Assembly: GCA_014898415.1 (NCBI GenBank)
Contig: RCTD01000032.1
Location: forward strand, 248,001 to 312,000
DNA: 64,000 nucleotides
DNA from: Stromatinia cepivora
Taxonomy: Eukaryota > Ascomycota > Leotiomycetes > Helotiales > Sclerotiniaceae
Reading direction: 5' to 3'
Below, one piece after another: positions 1 through 13,280 of the stretch. Position 1 is the stretch's first letter. Each line of letters starts with the position of its first letter. A program made the translations under genes and the position numbers. The notes beneath the pieces were generated by a model. It saw only the letters and a list, made by a program, of their open reading frames with translations, made no database searches and had not been told where the DNA came from.

Positions 1-318
1 ACATTCCTTTATATTATTTATTCCTTACTGATCAGATCAGAATATAGAATAAAAATTGTTTAAGCAAAGTAAGTTTATTGAATTTGTCCTTTGAGATATG
101 ATAGTTCCTATATAGAATCCAATATTGGGATTGCTTTCTTGATGGTATTGCTGTATACACAATTGCCTTCGTATATATACTGATTGCTTTAGAATATGAA
201 AACCAGATGACTCCTGGAAGAGAGATGATTCTGAATAATAATCGTATAATTGAAACTCAAATGGATTGATCTGAGCCCTGGGTATTTCAATCCTTATAAT
301 ACAAGTTCTCTTAGATAT

Positions 319-1149
319 CTATTCGAGATTATAAATCTGCGAGTCCTTTATGAATCGATCAGATGAATGTATAGAGTACGGTAGTTTTTGTAATAACTGG
401 ATTTCCTTTACAGAATATTCTGATTGATCATTCCAGTGTATATGCTTTTTTTTGGAATATTGAGGTTGATCGATTGGATCAGTCTCTAAATCACTTTTGT
501 ATATATCATGAAGAACTTCGGTGGTACGATTAGTAGGCTTATATTCCATAATCTCTATATCAATATGTTCGATAAGGTCGGGATCTGTATTATTATTATG
601 GGTATCTTTTTGAACAGTATTAATATCTTTATCTACAAAATATAATTGCTTTTTAATGAAAGAATCGGCTTTTTCAGTTTCTCCAATAAAAGGATTGATT
701 AGTGTTTGTATATCTTTATTATATACTTTATCCTTATTATCTAAAGGATTAGGTGGATTGGATAATCCTAAATCGATTTCTTTATTCCCATTATCACTTT
801 TCAGATCTGTGTTTTCCCCCAAAATCAGTTCGTTTGTAAACAGTAGATCTGAAATATATTTGATGAATGAATTAAGGGCTTTTCGATCTATAAAAATAAA
901 TAGATGAATAAAGTCTTTATAATTATCCTCGTTTTGAATGATTATCCTATCTATTTCGATATAATCTTGTAGGTTAAGGGCTTTAGCAAACTGCTTAAGT
1001 TCTTCTGTAGTATGAATATCGATCATTTGATTGATGGAATCCATACGATAAGTGAATTCCTTATTGAACATTACATTTCGAATAATAATAACTTTATCGA
1101 ACTTGGATATCCATATACGGTAGATCAATGTACCTGGGATATAATCCAT
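319..1149 (-). pseudogene. copia pol fragment: integrase C-terminus and linker to RT
   Basis: An open stretch of 276 codons, a piece of pol rather than a gene. The first 30 residues contain YRIW and then KVIIIRNVMFN, which match the conserved end of copia integrases (YRIWxxxxxKVIxSRDVxF). The rest is the acidic, Asn/Asp-rich spacer that normally separates integrase from reverse transcriptase. Translation ends at a stop at 319-321, before the RT domain. A tool-style ATG at 1149 is not a biological start. It continues the minus-strand integrase segment at 1426-1761. Confidence 0.82.
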
Positions 1150-1425
1150 TAAATACCCAATATATACTTAAAGATTAGTTTTGTATTATTTTTTATTAAT
1201 TCCAATTTCTTTATTCTTATTCAAAGGGTAAACTCGATATTTATATTTGTAGATTCTATTCCAATTGGGATAGAGATTGTTAGATATTTTCTTTGCAAGT
1301 AGAGGATTATCTTTGCAAAGATAATTACAGAACTATGTATCGAATATCTTATTGGGTGATTTAAAGGATTTGATTTTCAAAGGACTTATATTATATAGGT
1401 AAATAATAGTTTGTATTACTTCCAT

Positions 1426-1761
1426 CTATAATTTGTTCGGTAAACCTGTTGTAATCTGTATTTTTATTTGTTTTGTAATTATTTCTTGTTTTATGTGTTT
1501 TAATCCTTTATTAAATTCATATGTATAAGATAGGGATAGCTCAAATTCGATGTTTTTTTGTTTAATCCATTTTTCAAATAATATTGCTCCCATGACTTCA
1601 ATAATAGATATATCATTATCCTGTTTGATCGCTACGATCGCTAAGCTGTATTTACAGTGAACCCAGACTACAAAGCTTTGAATAATTGTAAATACTTCAT
1701 TGTATATTTTGCAGTAGATTGAATATAAAAAGATTTTGCCACAATACATTTCTTTGATCAA
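1426..1761 (-). pseudogene. copia integrase core fragment
   Basis: An open stretch of 111 codons. It contains IQSFVVWVH, then IKQDND, a region ending SYTYEFNKG and a terminal TGLPNKL. These line up with the copia integrase core: the segment after the first catalytic Asp, the DN motif, the PYTPEQNG block with the catalytic Glu (here SYTYEFN, changed by mutation but retaining the Glu), and the GLPxxLW block. The frame is closed shortly after and resumes at 1149. The protein is inactive because it is broken up and lacks the upstream zinc-binding part. Confidence 0.85.
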
Positions 1762-2244
1762 TAGGAGTTATAATGTATTATTATACCTTTTATCGAAATC
1801 AAAAAGATCCTATTGGATTTTGTAGAAGGGCCGAGGTGGCTAGCAATCACTTAAAGTGTAAGAAATGATTTGCTTTGCATAAATGCAAATGCAGTTAGTA
1901 CAATTAGAACGAGTGATATCTTTTATTTTGACGTTTTGCGCTGTAAATACTAGATGTTTAAGAGCTTCCTTTTTTAAATGTCCGGAGTGTTTATATTATA
2001 TTTCATTTGTATCTTCTTTTGAGAGAGGTGGATTGCGAGAATGATGGAATGCTTTGTTTATTTTTCTGTTTATTGTTGGATACATTATGGAAGGGTTGTT
2101 TATAGGAATAGATATAAAAGTGTTCGAATAAATAGAAAGTAGTTTGTGTTCTAAGAATACAAGATTTTCAGTATAAATGTATTGAATAACTATTATATTA
2201 TTTGTATGATCTTCTTTATGAAGAATACAATTATATCTTGAGAA

Positions 2245-2631
2245 TTATAAGCTGGTTTTCTTCAATTGAGCTTTTGAAACGATATTGATATGAAAATTAG
2301 AGATGAATGCTATATTGTTCAAGATCAGATCATTATTAGAGTAACCTTCTTTTTTGATGATCCTTTTGATAATACAAATCCTGTGTTTTAGGATTTGGAA
2401 GCTGGAAATACCTGCTTCTACAAGATCATTGGGATCGGATGGTCGATATCGATAATCATTCAATAGAGATATATTGTTCACGATATATATAGTATCATAA
2501 TTATCGAGCAAGGTGTTATTGGATAGATAGTGTATTTTCATTGTTGTAGAATATACTTCTGATTGATTGTGTCGAGTATCCAAGATAATAGTGTTGATTG
2601 AAGGTTCTGGAGGATTAATGGAACTTTTCAT
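2245..2631 (-). pseudogene. copia protease-region fragment
   Basis: An open stretch of 128 codons between the gag-like and integrase fragments. The C-terminal third reads NNIAFISNFHINIVSKAQLKK. This matches the segment that follows the aspartic protease in copia polyproteins (xNVLYVPxxxxNLISVxxLxxK). The expected DSGA active-site motif is not intact; an LDTRHN stretch near residue 17 may be its degraded counterpart, which is inference. The position in the element supports the call. Confidence 0.7.
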
Positions 2632-2667
2632 TTATTTCCTTTTGATCCAATCAAGGTGAAATTGCTT

Positions 2668-3048
2668 TTATGAATGTGATCTTGCTCGATCCTTAATTGT
2701 TTGTAGCTCATTTTCATTGAATATCCTTTTGAGCGATAGATTGATTCTTCTGGTAAGCGCTAACTCTATGGTTTTGCAATTGTAAGTAATATGGTTATGA
2801 CCAATTTTATTATTCCATTCAGATTCGATTCTGCAAAAACATTCCCAAATCTTTTTGATTCCCTGATTGCTTCTAGAGTTGATACTTTTCTTATTCTTTT
2901 TAGACTTTTTATTATTTTGAAAAAAAGTAAATATAGAATATATTTCTCTTTTAGTTTTTGAAGAAATAGAATCCTGAAAGATTAATCTTTCAAAAATGTT
3001 TTTGAATTGCTTGAATGAGAGGTTGGGTAATCCGAATTGATTGTTCAT
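2668..3048 (-). pseudogene. copia gag-like fragment
   Basis: An open stretch of 126 codons, basic and Lys/Asn/Ser-rich. Near the middle it has a CFC...GHNHITYNC stretch that resembles a degraded CCHC zinc knuckle (expected CxxCxxxGHxxxxC). Its place between the LTR/PBS and the protease fragment fits gag. Similarity is weak, so the call rests mainly on position. Confidence 0.55.
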
Positions 3049-4046
3049 CTCGATTTGTATGATTATAGTATTTGTCCAGGTTGGGAGTATTCTGGTATCA
3101 ATAGTTTGTAGAAAAGTATTGATAGCGATTTCATCCTATATCTCAATGATTTTGTATACGAGAGCTTTGGTATAGGTTATAATCCAATCTCTGTACTATT
3201 TGACAGGGTCGGTTTTGTTAAGTGAGGCTTGCGCTAGAACAGACCGGTATTCTTGTAGTACTGCGAGTTTGACAGTAATTATTATAAATGCAAGCTTTTT
3301 TTTGAATATATTGATGATTATCTTAAATGAAAGAACTGTAATATCCTGATTGAGAATGGATAATTCTATAAAATGTACTTAATCAATTGACGATTCGATC
3401 CACTTGTAAACATTCCGAAAAGCTTTGTGATTCTATACATATTCTTATTGTCGGTATCGATACTCTAATTGAAAAGAAACAAACTCGAAGAAGATTTCTT
3501 GAAAGGTGATTAAAAATAGAATAATGGGTTTACTAAAAATGGATCTCGATATATTACCATCAGAATCTTTTATCTTCGTATCTTTATTAGCATTTTTTCT
3601 GGATTGGATTGCTATAAAATATTCTGAGAATTTCTTTTAGTATTAAGTTTGTTTTTTTTGATTGTATTTGGCTTAAAGATCGATAGCAGAAAGTAAAATA
3701 GATAATTTGATTAAAAATCAATCGATTTGAGTACGGATAGATTCATTTGTCAGATCGGAGTTTGGAATGGATATAGTTGATATGGAAACAAGTGGGTCGT
3801 TTTCTGGATTGATTAAATTCTAGATTCCTTGAACTTGATACTTATTTTTCAAGTGTAGATACCATTCCGGTTATTAAGCACAGATTATAAAAAAAAGATC
3901 GTTTTGATCTTTTGCTATATTGAATAAAGGTAACTGAATTGATATAAATATTGAATTATAGATAAGATAGGAATGATATTTTAAGAATGATCCTTTGAAT
4001 ACTTAATAATCACCAAATAAAAAGTTGTGTAGATTTAAGAGCTATT

Positions 4047-4057
4047 GGGTTCATAAT
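4047..4057 (-). promoter_or_regulatory. primer binding site, half tRNA-iMet type
   Basis: Directly inside the LTR the minus strand reads ATTATGAACCC. Allowing for G-to-A RIP changes this is GTTATGAGCCC, complementary to the anticodon loop of initiator tRNA-Met (GGGCUCAUAAC). Priming from an internally cleaved iMet tRNA is the known mechanism of Drosophila copia. A similar site follows the LTRs at 17440 and 26377. Confidence 0.65.
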
Positions 4058-4366
4058 TATCACAGGATAGTATAATTACAAAGCACTTTCAGGGATCGGG
4101 GAATAGATGATACACATAATTAATAAAGTAAAAGAATTGAATAACTTACCCTTAATTATATAAATCAAAAACTATATATATAGAATAAATAAATGGTTAT
4201 CTAGCCGATATACACCTTAATTAGATTAGATCTCTATTTACTAGGATATCAGGATCACCTTATTAATTGGTAGATTGGTAAGGGTTAATGGATCCTTCAT
4301 TCCGATTGGAAAGCATACGCTTTGATCCTTCGTAGGATACAGGGGATCACAGGGCTTTCCGTGACA
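4058..4366 (-). repeat. 309-bp copia LTR (family 1), 5' LTR of the left relic
   Basis: Minus-strand sequence begins TGTCACGGAAAGCCC and ends CCTGTGATA, where the RIP-free end would be the inverted CCGTGACA. Length is 309 bp, the same as the copy at 25169-25477 and as the 26378-26898 copy once its 212-bp insertion is subtracted. The three copies align without gaps and differ by transitions. This copy is the least mutated. A tRNA primer site immediately inside shows that it is a 5' LTR. Confidence 0.88.
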
Positions 4367-7300
4367 ATATTATTAACAACAAAGTATTCTTAAAATCCCT
4401 TTAATTCCGAATCTTTAATATTATCAAATATATTTTTGATATCAAAGTTAAAATCAATTCAAATAGTATCAATACTAAACCCTACAGAATTTAAAGCCAT
4501 TTTAAAATTTGGGATACCAATTAAGAGTTTTGGAAAATGGTTTTTAACGAATTTTTCAAATTTCCTTTCATTTTTGATAGCATTTAGAACTTTTGAAAAA
4601 TTATTGGTATAATCCCTAAAATTTGTATTATTTATTCTTTTCCTGGTTTTTCAAAACCAATCTTTATAATATTTGCTTTACATTTTAGTTTAATTATCCA
4701 GCAATCGATTTTATTAATATTATTATTATCAATAATCTATATAATTTATTTATCTCTTTTATATTCAAAATTAATCTTTTTTATAAACAAATATAACATT
4801 CTTAATAGTAATAAATCTTTAATATTATTTAAAACAAAGATATCAATGATATTCTTAATTCCTCCAAAATTGATTTTTATATCTTCAATCAATTTATATA
4901 AAATAATAATATTCTCATCAAGAATAATCATTATCGCCTTATATTCATATGTTGTAAATCCCAATTCTTTTACAACTTCCAGATTTATCATATTGATTAT
5001 CGATTTCAAATTAATAATATTATTAATCTTGATATTCTTATCTGCAAGGATTATAATGATAATAAATATATTATATATTTCTTTTGATTAATAATTAGAA
5101 GAAATATTTAAATAATTAATAGCTATTAAAGCTATTGTAACTTTTTCAACAGAAATTTCTGAATTTCTGAAAAGCTTTTTTCGTTCTTCGATATCTACAA
5201 TTGATGTTTTTTTGAAAATTTATTTGAGAAGATCTGATATATATATGAAAACAATCCCAATTGTTATCAAGATTTCGATTCTACAAATCCGTTCTAAAAT
5301 TTCTGTTAAGGATTTTGTAATATAAATAATAACTAATATTTGCTTCTTTATTCTTAAAGATCTAATACGAAAATTGGATATTCTATTCTTTTGTATTATA
5401 CCATTCTCATTAGATTCAAAAAGATCCTTCCTTTTTTGAGATTCTTCTGCTTTATCTTTTTTGTTTTTATTAATATTTATAGTTTTATTTTTATTAAAGA
5501 ATTCTTTTTTTAGTTTCTTTCTTTCAATTTGATCCATTATTTTGAATAATATTTTTTAAAGAATGTTTAACGATTTTTGGAATTTATCAATTCTGTTTTA
5601 TTCTATCGATTTAGACTTTTTAAATAATCGGCCTTATAGTTTTAAAGTTTTTTTAGATTGGATAATTATATTGATATTGATAATTTCTCTTTCTCAATAA
5701 TTGATATTATTTACAAATACATTTTTTACGATTTTAATATTAGAAACTCCAAAATTCGATGAATTATCTTCAATATTAGATTTCTTTAATTGTTTTTTTT
5801 ATTAGCTAAACCCATAAGTTTTTATATATATTTCAATTTGATGGTTTTTTGAGGAGTCCTTTTATTTAAAGATTGAAAAAAGATTGGGATATTCTTTAAA
5901 ATCAAATATAAAGATTCTATATTCATTATAATAATATAATTTAGTATTAATATTCTTAATCTTTTTAGGGCAATTTTGTTTTATAATATAATCATTATTA
6001 TAAGAAGATCTTTTAAAGTAATAATAATAAAGATAATTCTTTTTGTAAATTTTATTTATATCAAGAAAAATCCCCTTCTATTTATTCTGAATGGGATAAT
6101 TATTATATTTTGTATTACTTCTTTGATGAATAATTTGATATTATAATAATAAAAAGGATAACTTCGAGTCCTTTATATCTTTGACTTTCGCCTTTAGATA
6201 ATTTATATTGAACTTATTCAAAAGATTAATGATTTCATTTATAGTATTCTTTATCTTCTATCCTTGAGAATAAGATTTTGTATTAGTATTAAAGATAAAT
6301 AAAGTTTTTATATATTTATATATAATCTGGAAAACAATAATCTAATGAAATTTTGATCTTTTATAAATTCGGGTAATAGAATCCTTAGAAAAATATTATT
6401 TGTAGATTTTATTTATTATTCTTTTAAAGTTTATAAAAATAGAATTATCGAAATCAATTTTAAATTATCTAATAATCTTTTTTTTCATTTGAATATACAG
6501 ATTACACAGGAATATCCTTTCAATTTCGAATTCGATAATTATATGATTATCAATGAATTGAGTAACCGAAAATACGAATTTGGTAATATAATTCTTCATT
6601 ATTATTGAGTTTGTATTATAATCCCTTTCATTTTTGTTGTACTGATTATTAACAAATTGATCAAGAAAGTTTTGGATGCTAATTATTTGCTGAATATCAT
6701 AATCACGAAAGTATTGGAGTAATATTAATTTTAATCCTTCTTTTTAATTATATCTAATAGGATTATATTTCGGTATAAGTTTGATTTGAATAGTAATGAT
6801 ATAATTATAATATTAAGAAAATCGAATTCGTATTTTTTCATCGAATATATTGTAATCAATTTACAAGATATTTCAAATTATAAGGAAGTTAAATATATCG
6901 ATTCTATTGAAAATAGGGGCAGCGATATTTTTAGTATATAATATAATAAAGAATATATATATATAATCCTTAATACAAATAATAAATAGAATTTTTGATA
7001 GGTTTTGTTGTTATTGATTTACTTCTTTTTCTTTTTTGGTTTTCTTTGTTTTTTCTTCTTTTTTAATAGGATTTCTGTTATTATTAATAAAGAGTTTTTC
7101 GATGGATTCAAAAAAATCGATAATTGGAGCAATAATATTATCTTTTGATCCTTAAGGAGTATCTTATAAAAGATTCAATTTTGTAAATAAATCAAAATTA
7201 TTTATTGTATTATTATAATTTGATTGAAAAATATCTGATTCATTAGAATCTGATTCAATATTTGGTTTTCGATAGTTTTCAATATTTATAGTTTTTTTTT

Positions 7301-7940
7301 GATAAGTTTTTAAAAAAAAGGGAAAAGTATATATAATCCTTTTTAGAGTTTTCTTTTTTTCAAAGGAATATATGAATCTCAAATTCTTTAGTTAAGAGTT
7401 TTTTAAGATATATTTTAAATTTTTAATTATTGATATTAAAGATAATAATTTAATATATTATATCTAATTCTTCTTATTACTTTAATATACATTTAGGCAT
7501 TCAAATAATTCTAAAAATATATAAAATATTTAAGATCCTTTAATATGATTGATCGTATTTAATTAAGATCGTCCTCGGAATTGGAGTTTTTTTGTTTGTA
7601 GAAATAAATGATTTGTTTATAAATAGGGATTTTATTATATTTGAAGTTCTAATATATTTTTGGCGTTATTAGTTGTATCTTTGAGTAGGATTTTTGTTGA
7701 TATATTTCTTTTAAAGTGAAGAGTAGAATAATGGTTTTGCTGAAAAATGATTTGTCTTTGATATAATGAGTGAATATGAGTAAGGGAGTTTCGATGATTA
7801 AAACTTCTTTATTTAAAGTTTAACAATTTTATATTTTTGAAAGGATTATTCTTTTAAGATCAATTCTATTTCTTTATTTACAAATTGCTAATTCTACTTT
7901 CTTTTCAATTATAATTTTTTTGTAGATATATTTGTATAAT
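4367..7940. other. AT-rich sequence, no gene recognised
   Basis: Highly AT-rich, with only chance open stretches such as 4746-5009, 5220-5537 and 7164-7382 (minus strand; Lys/Asn/Ile-rich, no motif I recognise). It is probably older RIP-degraded transposon DNA. No LTR pair could be matched within it. Confidence 0.6.
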
Positions 7941-8131
7941 ATAAATTATACAATTCAAATCCCTGTGTAGATTAAAGAAATATATCGAGATATATATATT
8001 CTAATAGTATATTGTAAAGGGAAATGGGAATTGGAATTGATCAGATTATATTGTAGAAACTTCAAATAGTAAAATTAGTAGGTTTAGATAATGATTTGGG
8101 TTATATATAAATGGGGTACAAAAAGATTAGT
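7941..8131 (+). repeat. fragment of the family-1 copia 5' internal region
   Basis: This sequence matches the reverse complement of 25478-25640 over about 150 bp, with transitions only, and stops exactly where the LTR at 25169-25477 begins. Because 25478-26377 is the minus-strand 5' internal region of a family-1 element, this is the same region in plus orientation. It may be the start of the copia relic that follows, with an internal deletion. Confidence 0.6.
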
Positions 8132-8559
8132 GGAAAAACGATTAATTTCTTTTAAGGAGAGGGGAGTAGAGTTCTCTCTTATATCTAATTACGAAGAGTT
8201 ATATGACCATATGACTACGAACTAGCTATGTGTTAGGCCTTGATATCTCAACTTTCTCACAATAATTTCGAATAGATGCTTAAAAGAGCTTGTATTATAA
8301 GGATTGAAATATTTAGGGTTTAGATCAATCCGTTTGAGTTTCAATTATACAATTATCATTCAGAATTATCTTTCTTTTGGGGGTCGTTTGATTCTTGTAT
8401 CCCAAAACAACCAGTATACACACAAAAACAATTATATATACAACAATGCCATCAAAGGAGCGATCCCAATGCTGGATTTTATATAGGAACTATCATATCT
8501 CAAAGGATAGGCTTAATAGAATTACTCCATTTAAACAACTTTTATTCTACATTTTAATT

Positions 8560-10330
8560 TAATTAACAAGGAATGAATAATATAGAGAAGTATTCTCAAT
8601 TTGTAATAATTCATAATGTAATTATCGCTGGAATTGAAGCAAAATCATTATTGCCTTTTATTTAGTCTACGATTAATGGATTACAGATAATATTATTTCT
8701 TTGAATTCATATACTTGCAATTCTAAAGTTACCTTGTTTTTATTACCAATTAGAAGATTATCAAATAGGATATTGATTCAAATAAAATTATGATTTTAAG
8801 ATTAATAATTTTAAGGTTAGGAAAACCTGATATGAAATCGATTCTGGATTGGAATCTACAAAACCGATCCCCCTTTAATAAGTATTTATATATAAATGCA
8901 ATGATTAAGGTTTAATCATTTGTTGTCACTTATATTTAGTAATACAAAAAGATCTTCAAACTAAGAATATTATTGAGATTATTTATATCATTATATTAGT
9001 AAGCCGATTATTCCGAATCGTAATAGTAATTATTATTAAATATAATCTCGAAATAAAACAATATAATATAATCAATGCTTTTATTAATACTCTATGTAAT
9101 TCTTTTAATATTCTAATTATATACTATCTATCTAATAGATACAAAATCCTAAACAAAAATATTATAATTAATCGAGTTTTATATAATCTATAAGATTCCC
9201 CAGTTATATAGTTTAAGGATTTCATTCGGATATTTGAAAAGTTAGGATTGGTATAATACAAAAAGGAATTGTATTTATATATTAATCTAAAATATATTAT
9301 TATAATCCTTTTCTTTGTAAACGATATTCAGATTATTTATTATAAAAAAAACGAATTAATTGTTATAAAGATTATTAAGGGAATCAAAGCTATATATGAG
9401 CTACAAGATCTAAGAAATATTAAATGGTTTTTAGGTATATATATATTTTGTGATTAATCCAAGAAAAAATTGTGATTAGTTTATAATATATATATTGAAA
9501 AGATTACTAAGAAATTCAAGATAATAAACGGGACAATAAGTATATTACTTTCAATAATAGTATTTCGGAAAAATCAGGGTCAAATTCCTGTATATATTAT
9601 AAAAATATATCAAGAGAAAATAGGCTCAGTATTATATACTGCAATTATTATAAAAGCGGATATATCATTTATTATTTTGCAATTGAGTTATTATTTGATC
9701 AATCTATTGAGTAATTATATGAAAACTATTGATCATTGTTTATAATATCTATAGAATATAAAATATCTCATAATCCAATATAATAATAATTAAATATTAC
9801 AATTTCTTATCTTTTTAAACATTTCTTTTACAGATAATCCAGATACTTATCGATTATTTCAAGAATATATTATATCCCTTTTCAATGATTTAATTGTATA
9901 GAAAACATTTAAGTAAGATATTATAATTATCTTGATTATCGAAACAAAATTTCTCAAAATCGAATATATATCAAAAGAAATTATAATAATTCTATATTTT
10001 TAAAAAAGATTAATTTAATAATAAAAGAATCTATAATGATCTTTTATAACAATTAGTAAGTAATCAAATTAGTAATTGATAAAAACAAATAGATCATTAT
10101 AAAACTATATTATATCGATATCCAAAACATATAATTATATTAAGAATATTCAAAAGAGAACTTTTATATAATCTATCTATCGATTATCGATATAATTATT
10201 GATAAATTCATCAAGAATTTTATAAAACAAAAGTTCGAACACTTTTGATCCCTTTTTAATCTATAAAATATAAATAATAGGATTATAAAGTTTGAATAAC
10301 AACAATCTGAAATTTATAATTCTTTCCTTT
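8560..10330 (+). mobile_element. Ty1/copia relic: reverse transcriptase to RNase H
   Basis: Conceptual translation of the plus strand, across many stops, gives the end of a copia pol. A degenerate YVDD box lies at 9314-9325 (FVND), followed by LQDLRNIKWFLGI (9400-9445; consensus KDLGEIKWFLGI). The start of the RNase H region is near 9630-9760 (xxADISFxxxQLSxYL). An FTDNPDTYR motif lies near 9830 and an xKQKFEHF C-terminus near 10215-10250. The order and spacing are those of copia. Upstream limits are vague. The element was later cut off on the right by insertion of the gypsy element at 10369-10373. Confidence 0.8.
9269..9457 (+). pseudogene. copia reverse transcriptase fragment
   Basis: The longest surviving open stretch of this relic, 62 codons, covering the catalytic-box region of a copia reverse transcriptase. 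The YVDD tetrad is altered to FVND, consistent with RIP at the first and third codons. It is followed by the strongly conserved KWFLGI motif. It is a remnant, not a gene; stops flank it on both sides. Confidence 0.85.
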
Positions 10331-10373
10331 GGTATAGATAGAATAAATCCTATTTGGTATCCCAGACCATTGT

Positions 10374-10664
10374 TGTTATGATTGTTGGAAGGATATTGCT
10401 AGTAAAGTTAGGAATCTCTACAAAAAAGCGGTTTCATTGTTAAAGGAAAATATATAATTGATGGTCTACTATTGATTAATTAGAAAATTCTATAAAATCT
10501 TTGTATTTATTAAATTCTAATATATAATCGACAATTTGTTATTGTTTTGATATTGTTTTTTATTGGATTTAAAAGAAAGAGATTCTTCTAATTAGAAAAG
10601 AATAATAAAAAGTTTTATAGTTATTTTAGGATTAATTGATTCTTTATTATTTATAATTCTAATA
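10374..10664 (+). repeat. 5' LTR of the gypsy element
   Basis: 291 bp, paired with 23101-23391 at equal length. Relative to the 3' LTR it is enriched in C-to-T changes on the plus strand, for example GTTATGATTG against GTTACAATTA and CTAATA against CTGACA at the end. The preceding bases ATTGT are the target duplication. The bases just inside (ATTCTTTTTATTC) gave no clear tRNA match, and RIP may hide the primer site. Confidence 0.93.
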
Positions 10665-12884
10665 ATTCTTTTTATTCTATTTTTAGAAATAATTTGTTAA
10701 TTAATCATTATCGATATTTTTTCGAATAATTATAATGGGAATAAGAAGTATTTCAGATCCGTTGATTAGCTCAAATGCTTTGCAAATTCGAGGGGAAAAT
10801 GTATCGAGGATTCAAAATGGTAATGAAGATGAAATGTTGGTATCAAATTGTTAATCCATTATATAATTTGAAATAAAATTAGTATAAAGATTCGAAAATA
10901 TATAAGAAAAGTTCGAAATCTTTAGATTAGAAAATCAATAATAGATCGAAAAAATCTTTATCTATTTTATATAAGAAAAAGCAATTAGTTTATTGATAAT
11001 GATTATCAATGGTAGGGAGGCAATATTTAATTCTATTTCAATTCTATAAGGAAGATTTCTGAAATTTCAAAAACTTTTATTTTATAAAGATTCCATTATT
11101 ATAAAAGCAAAAGACTTTTTTTTTTAAATTGAATTTATATTTCAGAACAATGATGGATATTATTTTCTGATAAATCAAAAGAAAATAAATTATATTATTT
11201 AATATTTTCAAAAACAATTTTTTGTAATCTAATATCGATATAAAAGTAAGATGATGGATTCTAATATATTATAAAAAGAATTCAGGGAATATATATATGA
11301 TATAATATTAGATAAAGGTAATTATTAGTGTTTGGTTATATAATAAATAATCTATATCAAATAATAATTTATATAAAGTATAAACAGTTTTGTGGTATAT
11401 TTCGATAATTTAAAAAAGGAGATCGAATTAAAGGCGGATAATATTCGGAAAGAATATCTTTTAATAGATCTATTCTTTTATATTGTAAAAAAAATTTCGG
11501 AATTATTTTAATAATCAAAAAGTAGAAACGAATTAATCAAATAAATATATTATCTAGAGAATATAAATAAAATGTATTGTATAATGGATCCTTTCGATAT
11601 GCCTTATAATCGAAAATAAGGTAATCTCTTTATATAATTCAATTACTCTTCTAATTTCTTTTAAAACAAATAATCTCAAAAGCAGAATAATTTATTGCTG
11701 ATTAATAATATACAATTATAACTTTAATATTTCAAATCTCTTTTTATAGAAAAAAAAGATAAAAAAATTTCGAAGGAAGATTATCGAGAATAGGAATTAC
11801 AGTATTTCTATTATTAATAATTGAAATATTATTCAAAAGAATATATCAATCCATATATTTATTAATAATATAAGGGTAATTATCTCGTTTACATTTGTTT
11901 TGTATATCTTTTATAAAATAATAATCAAGGAAACATTGCAATTCAATAATAATTTTAATTGTTTTGGTAACTCTGGATCTTCAATAAAAGGGATATACTA
12001 TTTTAATTATCGAAATAAACTTTAAGATTGATAATATTTTAATAAAGATATACTATTTTATCGATTCTGAAGTGTAAATTAATATTATTTAATAAAACAA
12101 ATGTATCGAATAAAATTGAACCTTTGATTTTAGTAAAGATATTTCATTAATATCAATTAATAAGATTAATATACCCTTCTATAATAATCATCAATTCATT
12201 ATTGAAATAATAAATGAATATAAGGAAAAAAGGATATATACTTATCAATTCATTATTATTATTTTGGATTTATTAGGGATCAATATTACTTTAAGACTAT
12301 TTTGACTTTAAACAATAAACCTGGATATCGATTGATAATCGATTTTGTTCTATTTCAGATTTGTATTACAAGATCTCGAAATAATAACGATCAAAGAATT
12401 ATACAAAGAAATGAAGATCAAAATCAAAATCTGTATACTATTATCTAAAATCTAATTAATCATAAAAGTATCGCCGAATTTCAAGAATATCCTTATATTA
12501 TCATTTTTACAAATATCTTTTAAATATAAAAAATATAAAGAAATTTTCTTAGAAAATAAAAATAATATATTCCCTGATTATCAGTTAATAAAATATTATA
12601 TTGATTTTGAATCTGGATCAATTCCCTTTTGGGGATCAATATATATTTTTTCAAAAAAGGAATTAATAATTCTATAAAAATATTTCGAAGAATATTAAAA
12701 GAAGGATTGGATTTGTTATTCGATTAGTTCTATTAAAGCCCTGATTATATTTATTTTAAAGAAAGGAAATGATTATCAATCATATATTGATTATTATGAT
12801 TTTAATAGGATTACAAAAAAAGATTATACCTTTTTATCTTTAATTAATGAATCGTTGAATCATTTAAGATAAGGAGTCTTTTTT

Positions 12885-13280
12885 ACAAAATTCGATCTTA
12901 AAGATATATATTATTGAATATGTATATAGGAAGGCGATAAATAGAAGATGATGTTCTGTATTCGTTATAGATAATTCGAATATCTAATTATACTTTTTGA
13001 TCTAATTAATACCTTTGTTATCTTTTAGATATATATCAATCAAGTATTCGTTAGTTTTATAAATAATATTTATATTATATACTTTGATAATATTCTTATT
13101 TATTCCAAAAATAGGAAAACCCATATTATTAATATCCGCAAAATCTTTGTTAAACTACTTAAATATAAACTTTATACCAAATTAAAGAAATATGTATTTT
13201 ATATATATAAAATGGAATTCTTGGGTTTTATTGTATCAGGGAAGAACATTATTATAAAACCAAACAGAATTCAAATCATC
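12885..13280 (+). pseudogene. gypsy reverse transcriptase, RIP-inactivated
   Basis: Reading through stops in one frame from 12885 gives TKFDLKDIYY followed by EGDK, FEYLI and FDLINTF. These align with the Ty3/gypsy signature (KxDLRxAYxxIRIxEGDExKTAF, FEYLVMPFGLTNAPxxF). From about 13078 it gives YFDNILIYSK (consensus YLDDILIYS) and then MEFLGFIVSG. In-frame TGA and TAG occur where Arg, Gln or Trp are expected, as CpA-to-TpA mutation would produce. The catalytic DD is damaged (DN), so the domain is non-functional. Confidence 0.9.

Larger units (their letters stand above)
1..4366 (-). mobile_element. Ty1/copia element relic, 5' part, runs off left edge
   Basis: Read on the minus strand, the order is 5' LTR (4058-4366), primer binding site, gag-like region, protease region, integrase, then the integrase-to-reverse-transcriptase linker at 319-1149. 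This is the copia order (integrase before reverse transcriptase). The reverse transcriptase itself lies beyond the left edge. It is less RIP-damaged than the other elements, so five open stretches of 111-276 codons survive. The LTR family recurs at 25169-25477 and 26378-26898. The other LTR is outside the window, so target duplication cannot be tested; the 5 bases outside the 5' LTR are ATATT. Confidence 0.85.
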